From Planococcus citri (taxonomy: Eukaryota; Arthropoda; Insecta; Hemiptera; Pseudococcidae): a stretch of DNA of 64,000 bases. This document shows positions 49,780-61,920 of the stretch, piece by piece (the first letter of the stretch is position 1; the number at the start of each line of letters is the position of its first letter). The translations under genes were made by a program, and so were the position numbers. The notes below the pieces were generated by a model. The model ran no database searches. It was not told the DNA's origin and saw only the letters and a program-made list of their open reading frames with translations. The stretch lies in contig NC_088679.1 in NCBI RefSeq assembly GCF_950023065.1, positions 62,992,001 through 63,056,000 of the forward strand, in the 5' to 3' direction.

Positions 49780-51960
49780 CTCATGTAGTGTTTTTTAAAA
49801 AATCTTTTTCACTTTTTTGCAACTGATGATTATTACTCTTTAGCGATTGAGTATGGGCAATTGGACATCAATAATTTTCATATTGTATTTTTGTGCAGAC
49901 AATGGATCATGTACTCGTATGTAGGTATTCTTTGAATGCTTCATTGGAATACTCCATCGAGTATCTGTAATATTTAAGAAATACCCTAGAATTCGGAAAA
50001 TTTTCAGTCATTTCCTTTTTTGGACTGGGTTTTATCCATCTCTTTTCTTAATGAATTCGTCACGAAAGTGTAGATTTCACGTAACACACGAATATCCTAC
50101 TATATTTCGATCCTACGGTACTTCTTTTTGAAAAGTATAAAAATACCTGCGAAGATTTTCATGCATGTAGTATTTTCCAATAATATCCGTATAAATGTGT
50201 ACATGTATACAGCACGTAGGTATCGAAAAATAAGACGAAGACGAAAACGAAGGTATTTGGAAATTTCAAATTCTTCGACACATAGATAGGTATACAAATA
50301 AGGTTTTTAATATTCAACGTGTATGCAAAATTCCAACACAACCTTTTTTTTTTCTTCTTCGATGTCTTGTTCGTACGTCGCATGAGCACAGACACACTCA
50401 CACGTACGAATATAGAGTATCGTAAAATCCAGCGATCTAATTCCCTTCATGGTTTCCTACGTACGAAATTTTTTTCTCATTTTGGAAATTTCCAACAAGA
50501 TACGTACCAAATACACACGCGATTCAAGGACACGTGAGATTCTGTGATGTAGAAAGACTATAGGTACCATAACTATCTTAACTACAAATACACGTGAATG
50601 TAGTTGATATCTACTCCTACTCGAGCCATTAATCACGCGAGTGAAAATTTTATTTTACACGTATTGGTCGAGATTTTTTTTTACGACAAATGAACGATTC
50701 ATTGGTTTGTGCTCGGTGAATGGATATTGCTAGAAGGTGAATGGTAATTGTACGGTAATAAAAGTACGGAGACAAGATTGTTGTACTGAGCTACGACGAC
50801 GACGACGACGACTCAGTTACGAGTACTACGTGCTATAGGTAGGTAAAGTAAGTACTTATTCGATGACCTTTGACGAATTTTCCAAACTTAATGGTATAAT
50901 TAAAAATTACGCTTTGGCTGGAACGCGTATGTGTGGCCGCGGTCGTCGTCGGTCGTTTTTTCGTGACCAGATGATTTAGCCGAGGCAATACGAGTACTAC
51001 GCCGATGACATTGCAAATTAGCTTACGTTTCGATGACGAGTATATTTTTCGGGAACACTTTCACTAATTGAGTGGGATTCTTATATGACTTATTTTTTAA
51101 ATGCCTGCCATTTCTCACACGTTTTCATCGGTACAGCGATAAGTGAGTCGTTGGCACGAGATGGGTTTTTTCTCATCGGAGGCTAAAAAAAAAATTGCCA
51201 TGTGTACACGTACGTGGACGTTATTGGTCGATAACGAAAATAGACGAGTGAAAAAATTGCCCTTAAGAGACGTATATTGTGGTTTATGGCTCTACAAATC
51301 ATAATACAGACGATCGTGAAACGTGGATTTATATATCCGAAGCTGAATTTTTTTCTTCCAAGGGTGAAATTTTTTTCCAGCGAGATGAGAATTTAAACCT
51401 CGCGGGTTGTAATTAAAAAAAATCTGATCTGGTTCGTAATACCTAACCTAGGTACGTTGCTAAGACCAGTGTGCTTATGTAGGAAAACCTCATTTAATAA
51501 GAAGCCATGTTCGTTGACAAGTTTATTGTTCGTTAAAGTCCACAACGTTATAGTTGAATGCATCGAATTCTACGGCAATTCACCTTTTCTGATATCGTCA
51601 GTATTGTTATTTCATATATAGCGTGCTTTATGGGATCGCTGCTGCCTGCTCATATGTGTATGTGTTCACAATGTGTACTATAGCTATGATTTCCTCCTCC
51701 CCTACCTCTTCCTCGTGGCCAATTTCATAGGTACTGTGTATAGTGTGTATGTGGACCGGATAATAATAGGGTTTTATGGTGACTTTTCCTCTCTTCTTCT
51801 CATTCTGTGGTGAACATTTTTACGAGGATTTTTTTTTCGACGATTAAAATACCTATTGTGAAATTTTCCTGCGGATTATTTTTTATTTTTGGAGGCTGAT
51901 TTTATACGTCATTAATGTCATAAGATAACGGTACAAATGCCATAGGATACGTTTAGGTTT
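49780..51960. other. CpG-containing, repeat-poor block 11
   Basis: Frequent CpG, a GAC trinucleotide tract at about 50794-50813, and several TACGAGTA words. Short open frames lack domains. Possible regulatory DNA by inference. Confidence 0.4.
50794..50813. repeat. GAC trinucleotide microsatellite
   Basis: Six or more consecutive ACG units beside GAGCT and CTCAGTTACGAG. Confidence 0.85.
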
Positions 51961-52349
51961 TTTTTTTCAACTCACCAGTGAAAACTGGAATCGATTAGGA
52001 TATACCTACTCGATTTTCATGACGATTCCATCGAAATTATCATATTCTGTCGAAATCCCCCCCCCCCAACTGTTGGGTGGTTTTACAAATTATTCGAGTG
52101 TGAAAAAAAGTTGAAAGTTTCGTACAAAAAATAACAAATAGGTATTTTTAGCTGGGTAAGTATCAAAAGAAATTTTATGTTATGATCTTTACAATGAGTT
52201 GAGAAAATTGAAACTATACCCAATATTTTTTTTGACTAGAGAATCTTTTTTGAAGGAAAAAATATTTAAAAAAATCAAAATTTTTCTGTTCAGACAGAAA
52301 TTTCTGAAATTTTTTCGGATTCCTGTACTTTGTCTGAAACTGGAACCAA
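51961..52349. other. AT-rich intronic DNA, nothing assigned
   Basis: A poly-C run lies near 52058-52067. No gene or repeat boundary is visible. Confidence 0.35.
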
Positions 52350-52795
52350 CCCCCCTGAATTTTAATTCCACTATTTCGAGTCATTCTGAAGCCTTCAACC
52401 AGATTGTAGATTTCTCTAGACTCTTTAAAAGAGCCAAAAATAAGTCACAACTCGATTTTCAGACGTCCAAATTCATTTCCACGCCTTCTGGAGAAATTCC
52501 AATTAGTTCTGGAAAAATCGTACAGGGTGCTCCAGAATGACTGAAAATAATGAAATTATATCTAGGAGAGTTAATGGTATTAGTTTCAGGACTAATAAGA
52601 TCGATTTTTTTCAAAAGAAGCCTAAGTGAATCACCAAAAATGGTCAATTTTGAATGTTCAAAAATTCACCAAAAAATCTAAACATCATCTTTGTTTGCTG
52701 AGAATTTGGTTATGGGGTTCCAGACCGAGCTCTCTCCTGAAATCGTGGTCTTGTTTAAATCAGAAGCCCACACCTCGAGAAGTTCTCTTTTAAAT
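52350..52795. mobile_element. Dispersed repeat X, copy 2
   Basis: Aligns with 10378-11265: GAGTCATTCTGAAGCC, ACTCGATTTTCAG, ATTTCCACGCCTTCTGG, TTCTGGAAAAATCG, then TACAGGGTGCTCCAGAATGA where copy 1 has GCGCTGGAGTTTCC, then ACTGAAAATAATGA and TTAGTTTCAGGACT. It lacks the roughly 330 bp of extra sequence in copy 1. Confidence 0.6.
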
Positions 52796-52829
52796 GTTCA
52801 ATATTTGGAAAAATTTGCATAAAATATTG

Positions 52830-53480
52830 TAAAAACATGTTAAAAATAACATTATCTATAATCATTAAAAGCTATCGAAAGTTGATGAATGTACTTATAC
52901 TCGAAAAACTTTATCGGTATCGTGTGTTTTTATTGTCGCCTATGCCTGCATCACTGCTCGTTGTTAATTTTCGCAATGACAGTTTAAATTGTAAAAAAGA
53001 ACACGTCGCTGTGTTTAAAGTTACTTAATCGGTTAAGTTTATGCGTTACGTGCCGCCTTTTAATGAAAGTTTAAATGTAAAATTCGGTAATTTTCTTATC
53101 TTGTTTTGGATTTGAACAACGTATAGCGAAATTTTACCAACTCTAATGATAAAATACATACCAAAAATGGCTTATGACTACGATAAAACATAGCTATCCA
53201 ACTCGAGCGAAAAATTGTCTTTCGGTTGGAGAATTTTTTATACCCATTGCCTCGCAGAGGTCTAGATCAAACAGAAGGGAGTATGAGGAAGGGTCTGTCA
53301 CCGCAGGTGCGAGATTCTGAACGACTGAGAGAAGCAAAGGGAACAATTAAAGATGTTGAATGGTGGTTTTAATAGCCTTGACTAATATATATTAACATTT
53401 CATTTAACAAAATGCGAAACGTGGGTAGAACGTGAAATTCTCCCGATGGGCTTTTGAAAAAGTTAAGGATGTGGTAGTTT
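52830..53480. other. Short CpG-containing, repeat-poor block 12
   Basis: A smaller patch with more CpG than its neighbours and no transposon. It sits between repeat X copy 2 and foldback copy 2. Confidence 0.3.
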
Positions 53481-53681
53481 GATCCTTTGACGCCGGTTTC
53501 TCGTATTTTTTCTAGTAAAGGTCGAAATGGCTTCGAGAAATTTTCATTTTTTTTCTACATATATCTGGGTGAAAACCATCTGAGAAAATATTTTTGTTAG
53601 AATTGGTTCGAAAATATTGCAGTTTTTGAAATTTTGATTTTTTTTATTCGTCGTGAAAATATTTTTCACAATTTACCTATA

Positions 53682-55179
53682 TAGTCGAGGAGCCCGCTTG
53701 AGAATCTGTTGCCACCCCCCCCCCCCCCGTCGATCTTCCGGGACAACTTTTCTCTTAAAGGGGGAGTCCTTAGGAACATTTCTAGCCCTTGTACTAAAAA
53801 AAAATTGCCCTACTTACAAAATGGCGGCCATTTTGATTGACAGGTCAGCCGAAATCGCTGATTTCAAACTGTACAAAAGAAGATCGAAAGATCAAGCAAA
53901 AATTTATCACCTGTCAAAATTTCAATTTTTGAAAATCTAATTTAGCCCAAAAAGGAAGGAAAAAATCAAAATTTCACCAAATTGACCAAGAAAGCTAAAA
54001 TTTGGGATATACTCTATTTTCGATATGCCAAATTGATTGGAAACTGTTTCAAAACGTTTTGAGCAGTTCTGGAGCCTCCAGTAGATTTTTGAAACTCGAA
54101 ATTCCCACAAAATTTCATCAAATGGAGATGGATAACCGAAATTTACTCTGCAAACTAATTTCAATACGCTACGAAGTCAACTGCAGGGGGATTTCAAGTC
54201 GTTTTGGAACCTCCGGCGACTTTTTGAAAATTCCTGGAGCCTCCATCAGATTTTTGAAACTTGAAATTTTACTTCGAAAACTAATTTCAATACGATAGGA
54301 AGTCGACTACATGTTAGTTTCAAATGGTTTTAAATGATTTTGAAGCTTCCAGCCACTTTCTGGAAATTTCAATTTTCCAAAAAACACCATATACGACCTC
54401 TCAAAAAGTCGCTAGAGGCTCCAAAACGACTTGAAATCCACCAGGCACACGACTTCGTATCGTATTGAAATTAGTTTGCAGAATGAATTTTGACTTTCCA
54501 TCTCCCTTTGATGAAATTTTGTGAAAATTTAAAGTTTCAAAAATCTGATGGAGGCTCCAGGAATTTTCAAAAAGTCGCCGGAGGTTCCAAAACGACTGGA
54601 AATCCCCCTGCAGTTGACTTCGTAGCGTATTGAAATTAGTTTGCAGAGTAAATTTCGGCTATCCAACTCCATTTGATGAAATTTTGTGGGAATTTCGAGT
54701 TTCAAAAATCTACTGGAGGCTCCAGAACTGCTGAAAACGTTTTGAAACAGGTTCTAATCAATTTGGCATGTCGAAAATAGGATATATCCCAAATTTTAGC
54801 TTCCTTGGTCAATTTGGTGAAATTTTGATTTTTCCCCTCATTTTTGGCCTAAATTAGATTTTCAAAAATTCACCGAAAATCGAAAAACGCACTTTAGCAC
54901 TTGAAATTTTGACAGGTGATGAATTTTTGCTTGATCTTTCGATCTTCCTTTGTACAGTTTGAAAAGTTTTGTGCAAGTCCTATGTTGGAATGCGAAATCT
55001 GCGATTTCGGCTGACCTGTCAATCAAGATGGCCGCCATTTTGTAAGTAGGGCAACTTTTTTCTGAGTACAAGGGCTATAGATGTTCCTTAGGACTTCCCC
55101 TTTTAAGAAAAAAGTTGTCCCAGAGGATCGACGGTGGGGTGCAATAGATCAATAGATCCTTAAGCGAGCTCCTCGACTA
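53682..55179. mobile_element. Large foldback element, copy 2 (1498 bp)
   Basis: Ends TAGTCGAGGAGCCCGCTT and, in reverse, TAGTCGAGGAGCTCGCTT. ATA flanks both ends. The interior matches copy 1: AAAGGGGGAGTCCTTAGGAAC, the AAAATGGCGGCCATTTTG palindrome near 53818 and its inverted partner near 55025, GACAGGTCAGCCGAAATCG, and arm sub-units with GGAGCCTCCAGTAGATTTTT. The left arm lacks a stretch around the ACTTGCACGAA segment that the right arm keeps. A 15-bp poly-C run lies just inside the left end. Confidence 0.85.
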
Positions 55180-55420
55180 ATAAGGATAAAAAATGCAGTT
55201 GAAATTCATGATTTGATGGATTCAAATAGCAAGTTGATTTTTAATTAAACCTATATACTGATCCATTATTTTAGAGACAAAAAAAAAGTTGCGACGAGAC
55301 TCAGCAGGACTTCAACTATGATATTTTAAGAGAGAATAATGACTTAAAGTTGTGAGCAGCTCATCCATGGATTTTGTTTTTGATAATTTAGGTTCAAGAA
55401 TTCGCTATTTTTTCCCTCGC
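55180..55420. other. AT-rich intronic DNA, nothing assigned
   Basis: Short unassigned stretch between foldback copy 2 and the next CpG-containing block. Confidence 0.3.
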
Positions 55421-57440
55421 ATTCGCATTTGAAACATAAAAACAGTCGCGAATTACACAATTTCAGTAAGCTGGTGCATAAAGATGAAAAGAAAATTGTC
55501 TAAAAAGTAAAAAAAAATCGTTCAAAATCAATAATCGTAAAATTCTATAAAAATATACCTAGTATAAAATATTTTCGTCGAATAAAGTGATTTTAAAAAT
55601 TGAAAAATTCCAATCGCAATCATCAACAATTCCGTACAGATATGAGAGCTTTGGACTACACAATCTCACTCATTTTTCAACCACGAAAAAAAAAACTCGA
55701 GTCAAAATCCATTTCACCCTTTCGGGAAAAAATTTCGCAATTCGAAAAATATATAGGGAGAAAGAAGAAAAGAACAGAGGAAAAAATAAAATAAAATAAA
55801 AGAACAACATAACATACGAAAATAAAGCACGTAATATTGCCACATCTGGCACTTTATTTACGTATAATGATCATTCTTCGTCATTTGTTCGTCTGTTTAC
55901 CCGGATTTTTCGCTTTTAACGTCGAACTAGGCAACAAATGAAAAAAGCCAGCGAGAGAGAGAGAGAGATGGAAAAAGAAGCAAAATAATAACGATAAAAA
56001 ATCGCCTAACATTAATCCATTTACATTTCGTAAATCCGATCACCCTATTTTAGCTTATCTGATTCGTAAATTGAAAACTACTCGTATCGTCAAAAGCCCC
56101 CCACGTTTTTCGAACCAGCAAACGAAAAATAAAATAAAGAAATACTCGCACGCTAGCTCTTAATATACTGGCCCGTTTATTGTATATTTTATTATACGAT
56201 GTTGGCTCACAATGCACAAAATATACATACTCTGTGCACTGTGCATTGCCATTGCCCTATACGTAGCCGTAGCGTATACGTACGATAATTCTACGTCATG
56301 TCCGGGTCACATTATATACGTAAAGGTATTCGCAGATTGGAGTGTACAAAAGTGTAAAAGTATAGGAAACTGACAAGTATCATTATTATGTAATACAACA
56401 CATTTATGAGGAAAGCAAAGCTACAGCAAAGGCAACGTGGTATGGCATTTCTCGTCGTAATATAACAAGCACATATCACACAAAATACTCGGCATATCAT
56501 TACGAGATACACGAATACGTAGGTATAGCGAGGCATAGAAGACGTAGGCGCCACGTCCTACCACCCTTTTACCGATTCGCAGGATTGAAAAAATTTCGCT
56601 GTTTTTCTCTTCTCACTCTATGTTGTCGTGGTGCTAAGTGTACAGAATTTCGAGAGGGGATGCTAATGCGGTAAAATGCTAACACCGATGCGGATTTTTT
56701 TATTCGCGTGTACCTAGATACACGTGTAAGTTGGAAATCTACCGCCATATGCATGCATATGTAGGTATCATCTTGAAAGAAGCTGCTGAGAAATACGATG
56801 GCAAGAGGGGGGAGGGGGTACGCAGGGAGATGTATTTCGCTAGATTTTATACGCGTACCGTTAAAGAGATAGATATACTGGCGAAGAAAAACAGCTTAGA
56901 AGCGAAATATATACGTAACGTATACGTATACGATGTAAGTAACATAGATATTCGCTCGGTAACGTAAGCGAACGAACCAGCCAACCAACGAGCGAGCAAT
57001 TCAAGTCGGGAAATTATTTTCGCGCCGGAAAAGCGCATATTGCTTGCATATGTTTGGGTAAGAAAATACGACGACGAACGTCGTCTTCGTCGCGTTCGCT
57101 GCTTCGTATAGAAAAAAAATAAGTATATTCGAGAAATCATTTTTCCTCTACAAGGTAATTTTGCCCCAGTGAAAATATACGACACGCGGAAGCACACTTT
57201 CGCTTATACCATTTTCCCTGCTGTACCGGTTAATTTCTTCGTCTTATTTACGTATTCACGCAGTAACGATAAATTTTTTTCTACGTAGATTTGTTCAAAT
57301 TGTGCGTAGCCGAGTAAATGGTAAAAACACATTTGAGGTTTGCAAATCGAAAAAACATTTTGGTGGATTGAAAATTGTTTCTCATGGTGATACAATATAT
57401 GGTCTGTGAAGAAGAATTTTAATCTGTGTGTGGAAATTTA
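55420..57440. other. CpG-containing, repeat-poor block 13
   Basis: Frequent CpG from about 55850, a GA dinucleotide run near 55953-55967 and many TACGTA words near 56900-56940. Overlapping open frames on both strands lack domains. Possible regulatory DNA by inference. Confidence 0.4.
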
Positions 57441-57857
57441 AAATTCCAGGTTTTTCATGATTAAAAGTCGAGCTTTGAAGTTTCGAGCACTTATGGAATT
57501 TTTTAAGTCAAGGGGAGTGGGAGGTCAAAATTTACATTCAAGTTTTTATCCAAATTTTAGTAATAAATATTTGCTTTTCTTTTCTGATGTCTTCAAATAC
57601 CTTATGATTTTATTTAAACGAGTAGACGCCAAAAATACATATAACGTTTCACTTCAATTTTTCGTTTCATTTTCTCCCTTGAATTTTTTTCTTATCAAGT
57701 TAAGGGAATGAAACAAATTTTTTTCAAGGCGAGAAATTCGATTGAAGTTTCTCAACTTAAAATTAGAAGAGGACAAAAATGAACATAAGTAATGAAATAA
57801 ATGAGATTTTGTGTATGTAATAACGCAATTCCAAAAAACGTAAAAAGGTTACACACA
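57441..57857. other. AT-rich intronic DNA, nothing assigned
   Basis: No gene or repeat boundary is visible before foldback copy 3. Confidence 0.3.
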
Positions 57858-59669
57858 TAGTCGGTGGGCCCGCATAAGGATCACTTGCACCCCCTGCCGA
57901 TCCTCCGGGACAACTTTTTTCTTAAAGGGGGAGTCCTGAGGAACATTTCTAGCCCTTGTCCTCAAAAAAAAACATGGCCCTACTAACAAAATGGCGGCCA
58001 TTTTGATTGACAGGTCAGCCGAAATCGCAAATTTTGCGTTCCAACATAGGACTTGCACGAAAATTTTCAAACTGTATAAACGTAGATCGAAAGATCAGGC
58101 AAAAATTCATCACTTGTCAAAATTTCAATTGCTGAAGTGCCTTTTTCTATTTTTGGTAAATTTTTGAAAATCAAATTTAGGCCAAAAATGAGGAAAAAAA
58201 TCAAAATTTTACCAAATTGACCAAGAAAGCTGAAATTTGAGATATACTCTATTTTCGACATGCCAAATCGATTAGAAACTGTTTCAACCCGTTTTGAGCA
58301 GTTCTGGAGCCTCCAGCAGATTTTTGAAACTCGAAATTCCCACAAAATTTCATCAAACGGAGATGGAAAGCCGAAATTTACTCTGCAAACTAATTTCAAT
58401 ACGCTACGAAGCAAACTGTAGGCGGATTTCAAGTCGTTTTGCAGCCTCCAGCTGCTTTTTGAAAATTACTGGAGCCTCCAGTAGATTTTTGAAACTTGTA
58501 CGGAGATAGAAAGCCGAAATTTACTCTGCACTCCTAGTTTGACACCCTCTGAAGACGACTTCAGGTGGGTTTAAGTCATTTTGGAGCCTCCAGCGACTTC
58601 TTGAAAATTACTGGAGTCTCCACCAGATTTTTGGAACTTGAAATTCCCACAAAATTTCATCAAACGGAGATGGAAAGCCGAAATTTACTCTGCAAACTAA
58701 TTTCAATACGCTACGAATCCAACTGCAGGTGGATTTCGAGTCGTTTTGGAGCCACCAGCTACTTTTTGAAAATTACTGGAGCCTCCAGTAGATTTTAGAA
58801 ATTTGAAATCTCCAAAAATTTCATCAAATGGAGATGGAGAGCCGAAATTCATTCTGCAAACTAATTGCAATGCGCTACGAAGTCGACTGCTAGTGAATTT
58901 CAAGTCGTTTTGGAGTCTCCAGCGACTTTTTGAAAGGTTGTATGGCGTTTTTTTGGAAAACTGGAATTTAAAAAGTAGCTAGAAGCTTCTTGCGAATAAA
59001 TTTCAGCTTTCTATCTCCGTTTGATGAAATTTTGGAGAAATTTCAAGTTTCAAAAATCTACTGGAGAGTCCAGTAATTTTCAAAGAGTCGCTGGAAGATC
59101 CAAAACCACTTGAAATTCACCTGCAGTTGACCTCGTAGCGTATTGAAATTAGGTTTCAGGGTAAATTTCGGCTTTCCATCTCTGTTTGATGAAATTTTCT
59201 GAGAATTTCGAGTTTCAAAAATCTACTGGAGGCTCCAGAACTACTCAAAATGGGTTGAAACAGCTTCCAATCGATTTGGCATGTCGAAAATAGAGTATAT
59301 TCCAAATTTCAGCTGTCTTGGTCACTTTGGTAAAATTTTGGTTTTTTCCTTCATTTTTGGCCTAAATTTGATTTTTAAAAATTCCCCAAAAATCGAAAAG
59401 GCACTTTAGCAATTGAAATTTTGACAGGTGATGAATTTTTGCCTGATCTTTCGATCTACGTTTGTACAGTTTGAAAAATTTCGTGCAAGTCCTATGTTGG
59501 AACGCAAAATTTGCGATTTCGGCTGACCTGTCAATCAAAATGGCCGCCATTTTGTAAGTAGGACCACGTTTTTTTTTGCGGAACAAAGGCTAGAAATGTT
59601 CCTCAGGACTCCCCCTTTAAGAAAAAAGTTGTCCCGGAGGATCGGCAGGGGGGTGCAAGTGATCCTTAT
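57858..59669. mobile_element. Large foldback element, copy 3 (right terminus altered)
   Basis: The left end TAGTCGGTGGGCCCGCATAA leads into AAGGATCACTTGCACC. The right end mirrors this only as far as GGTGCAAGTGATCCTTAT at 59669. The outermost 16-20 bp then diverge, so the right terminus is replaced or lost. The interior matches copies 1 and 2, with the GGCGGCCATTTTG palindrome near 57988 and 59537 and several roughly 180-bp sub-units per arm. ACA lies outside the left end and also 13-15 bp past 59669, which may be coincidence. Confidence 0.82.
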
Positions 59670-59689
59670 CTCAAACTGGGGAACATTTT

Positions 59690-60300
59690 ACGCAGACTTC
59701 TAATTATATTTTAAAAGAAAAAAAAACCTTAAACTTATTGGTGATGAATTTTTAAAAATAAACAAAATTAGGTAATTTGAAAAATTGAGGAATATCACAT
59801 CACGTTCCCTTAAAATGAAATAATCAAATTTTTCAATCTCAACAACAGAAAAAAACAAAACTTGAAGTTGTTGGCGGTGAATTTTTGAAAATGAACGATC
59901 AATTTTAAAAATTCATGAATATCACATCATGTTCGCTTAAAATCAAAGATTAAAAATTTTGAAATTCCAATAGTCATTTTCTGTTTTGAAAAATCGAGCA
60001 ACCGAAAATTAGTATTCCAGTGGGCATAAAAACGATAGAATTCGATTTAAAAAAAAATCCAAAATCAAAAATGAAAAGCAAACGGACCCGAGAGAAGCGA
60101 GGGCAAAAGTTCTCGAAAATCAGTATTTCGATCGGGTATGCAAAACGATGTTTTTTGAGTCTTAGAATAAATTTTCAAATTCTTACTTGCATTTGAAAAG
60201 TTTTTTGGAGTTTTTTTTGTTGATATCGAAAGGTGGAGGGGAGGAATGTAATTTCTCCTGTTTGAAGAATTTCGTTCAGACTCGTCTTTCTCCGTTTCTC
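59690..60300. other. AT-rich DNA with a CGAGAGAAGCGAGGGC core
   Basis: The core ACCCGAGAGAAGCGAGGGC lies at about 60086-60104, followed by AAAAGTTCTCGAAAAT and AAAACGATGTTTTTT, as in other family members. Two stretches near 59730-59800 and 59860-59940 share GGTGAATTTTTGAAAAT, ATATCACATCA and GTTC, a possible old duplication of about 130 bp. Confidence 0.5.
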
Positions 60301-61920
60301 CCATCGATCACTTCAATAAATTTCATCTTCAGCATGTTCATCGCTTTGATATACCTTTTACGATAAATAGTATACGACAAGGCTACAGCTTCATACGCGA
60401 TAATTAAATTCTGTAATCGTCGATTTCTAGCGTATATACTCCGGTAAAATCATGGCGTGGGAAAGATTAAACCTAAGACACTGGCTGCGCTCTTGTCTAT
60501 ATAACCCAAATATGATAGCTAAGTATTTTTTTTTTTTAGGTGAGAGATTCTAGTCAAACGAGAGTCGTCTTATAAGAGACTCGTATTTGTTTACGCGAAT
60601 AATTAAAACCAGATCCCGCATAACAATCTACTTTCGCGCGCCTAAGACGAAGAAAAGTCTACCTCTATCTCTCTCGCTCCGCTTTAGGTACTCTGTGGTG
60701 GGTTATAGGTACTGCGAAAACGACGAAAACGAAAACCCGCTCAAAACTATCAACTCTCGCGAGACTTGTCAAATATTCGAATCTTAAACTTATCCGACGA
60801 ACGAGCCTGGCACAGCAGAGCCGATTTACCTGCGAGAAATTTGATCAACTGTCAACCGCAACGCAACAATATTCTGTTAATCGAAATCCATATTTCGTGT
60901 TATCATCCTCTTTTAGTAACTATACATATACAGTACGCTGTTAAGGGAGCTTTAACCATACTTATAATATTCGTTTCTAGCGGGCTAAAATCGTATTTAT
61001 ACCGTTGCTCGGCTCGGCTCGACTCGGGGAGGACGGAGTTCGGGGATACGATATCATGATTTTTATCCATTTATCATAGAGAATACAACGCCATCCCCGG
61101 TGTGGTGTATGCGAGACTATATCGTGTGCTGGTGGTCTTTTATCCGGGTATTAGTTTAAATAGCGATTTTTAATTATCTTATCGTTAAATCGTCTGTTTA
61201 AATATTCGCACGCGAGATACGTAAATCAAACTCCGAACTCATTAGAATTTCGGCGCTAAATTACGTATACGAGCGAACCGTCGCGCTGTTTTGTAAATAA
61301 ATGGCACCTCAATATGTCTACGGTAGTACCCTGTTCGGCTATATTCGGTTGATTTTGAGAACCACTTTTGTTTTAGTTCTGGTTTTTTTCCTCTTTACGT
61401 ATTTCGACCAAAAAAATATACCTATATAGGAATAGGAATCTTTCTTCTATATACGTATTCTACCTACTACATAATATATAACGTTGATAGAAATCCGGCG
61501 AGATGGCCAACGAAACGGAGCTGACACAGTTCTCATGGACACTGCGAGATATTCACTTGATCACGTGTAATCACTGTCAACAATACGACGACCATTCGTA
61601 TTTGGTTCTATATACCATTTTTTTTTTTTTTACCTATAATTCCGCCTACCTTTCTTTTCCTGCTATTCGCATCGTATCATCGCGATAGCGAAATCAATTC
61701 GATTATTTTTTTGCTACCGATGTGATGCTGGTTGGTATTTTTTTTCTCTCACCTGAATATCGTCTACGGTTTGGCCGTGTTGATGTCGTCGCGTCGGGTC
61801 GTTCTCAATTTCTGTGTACGATTGTGCTTGTGGCCGAGTAATTACGATATACCTGGTTTATTTACGACCATGTTGCGAAATATCGTACCTATTAAAAGTG
61901 GATTTTTTCACTAAATAATG
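60300..61920. other. CpG-containing, repeat-poor block 14
   Basis: Frequent CpG including GGCTCGGCTCGACTCGG near 61010. Short open frames lack domains. At 60540 a T run and AG are followed by GTGAGA on the plus strand (see rejected items). Possible regulatory DNA by inference. Confidence 0.4.

Noticed and set aside
60515..60550. Plus-strand T run, AG and GTGAGA at 60539-60545
   Set aside because: The pyrimidine tract is good, but GTGAGA is a weaker 5' site, no clear branch motif or second 5' site follows, and the strand disagrees with the four consistent sites.
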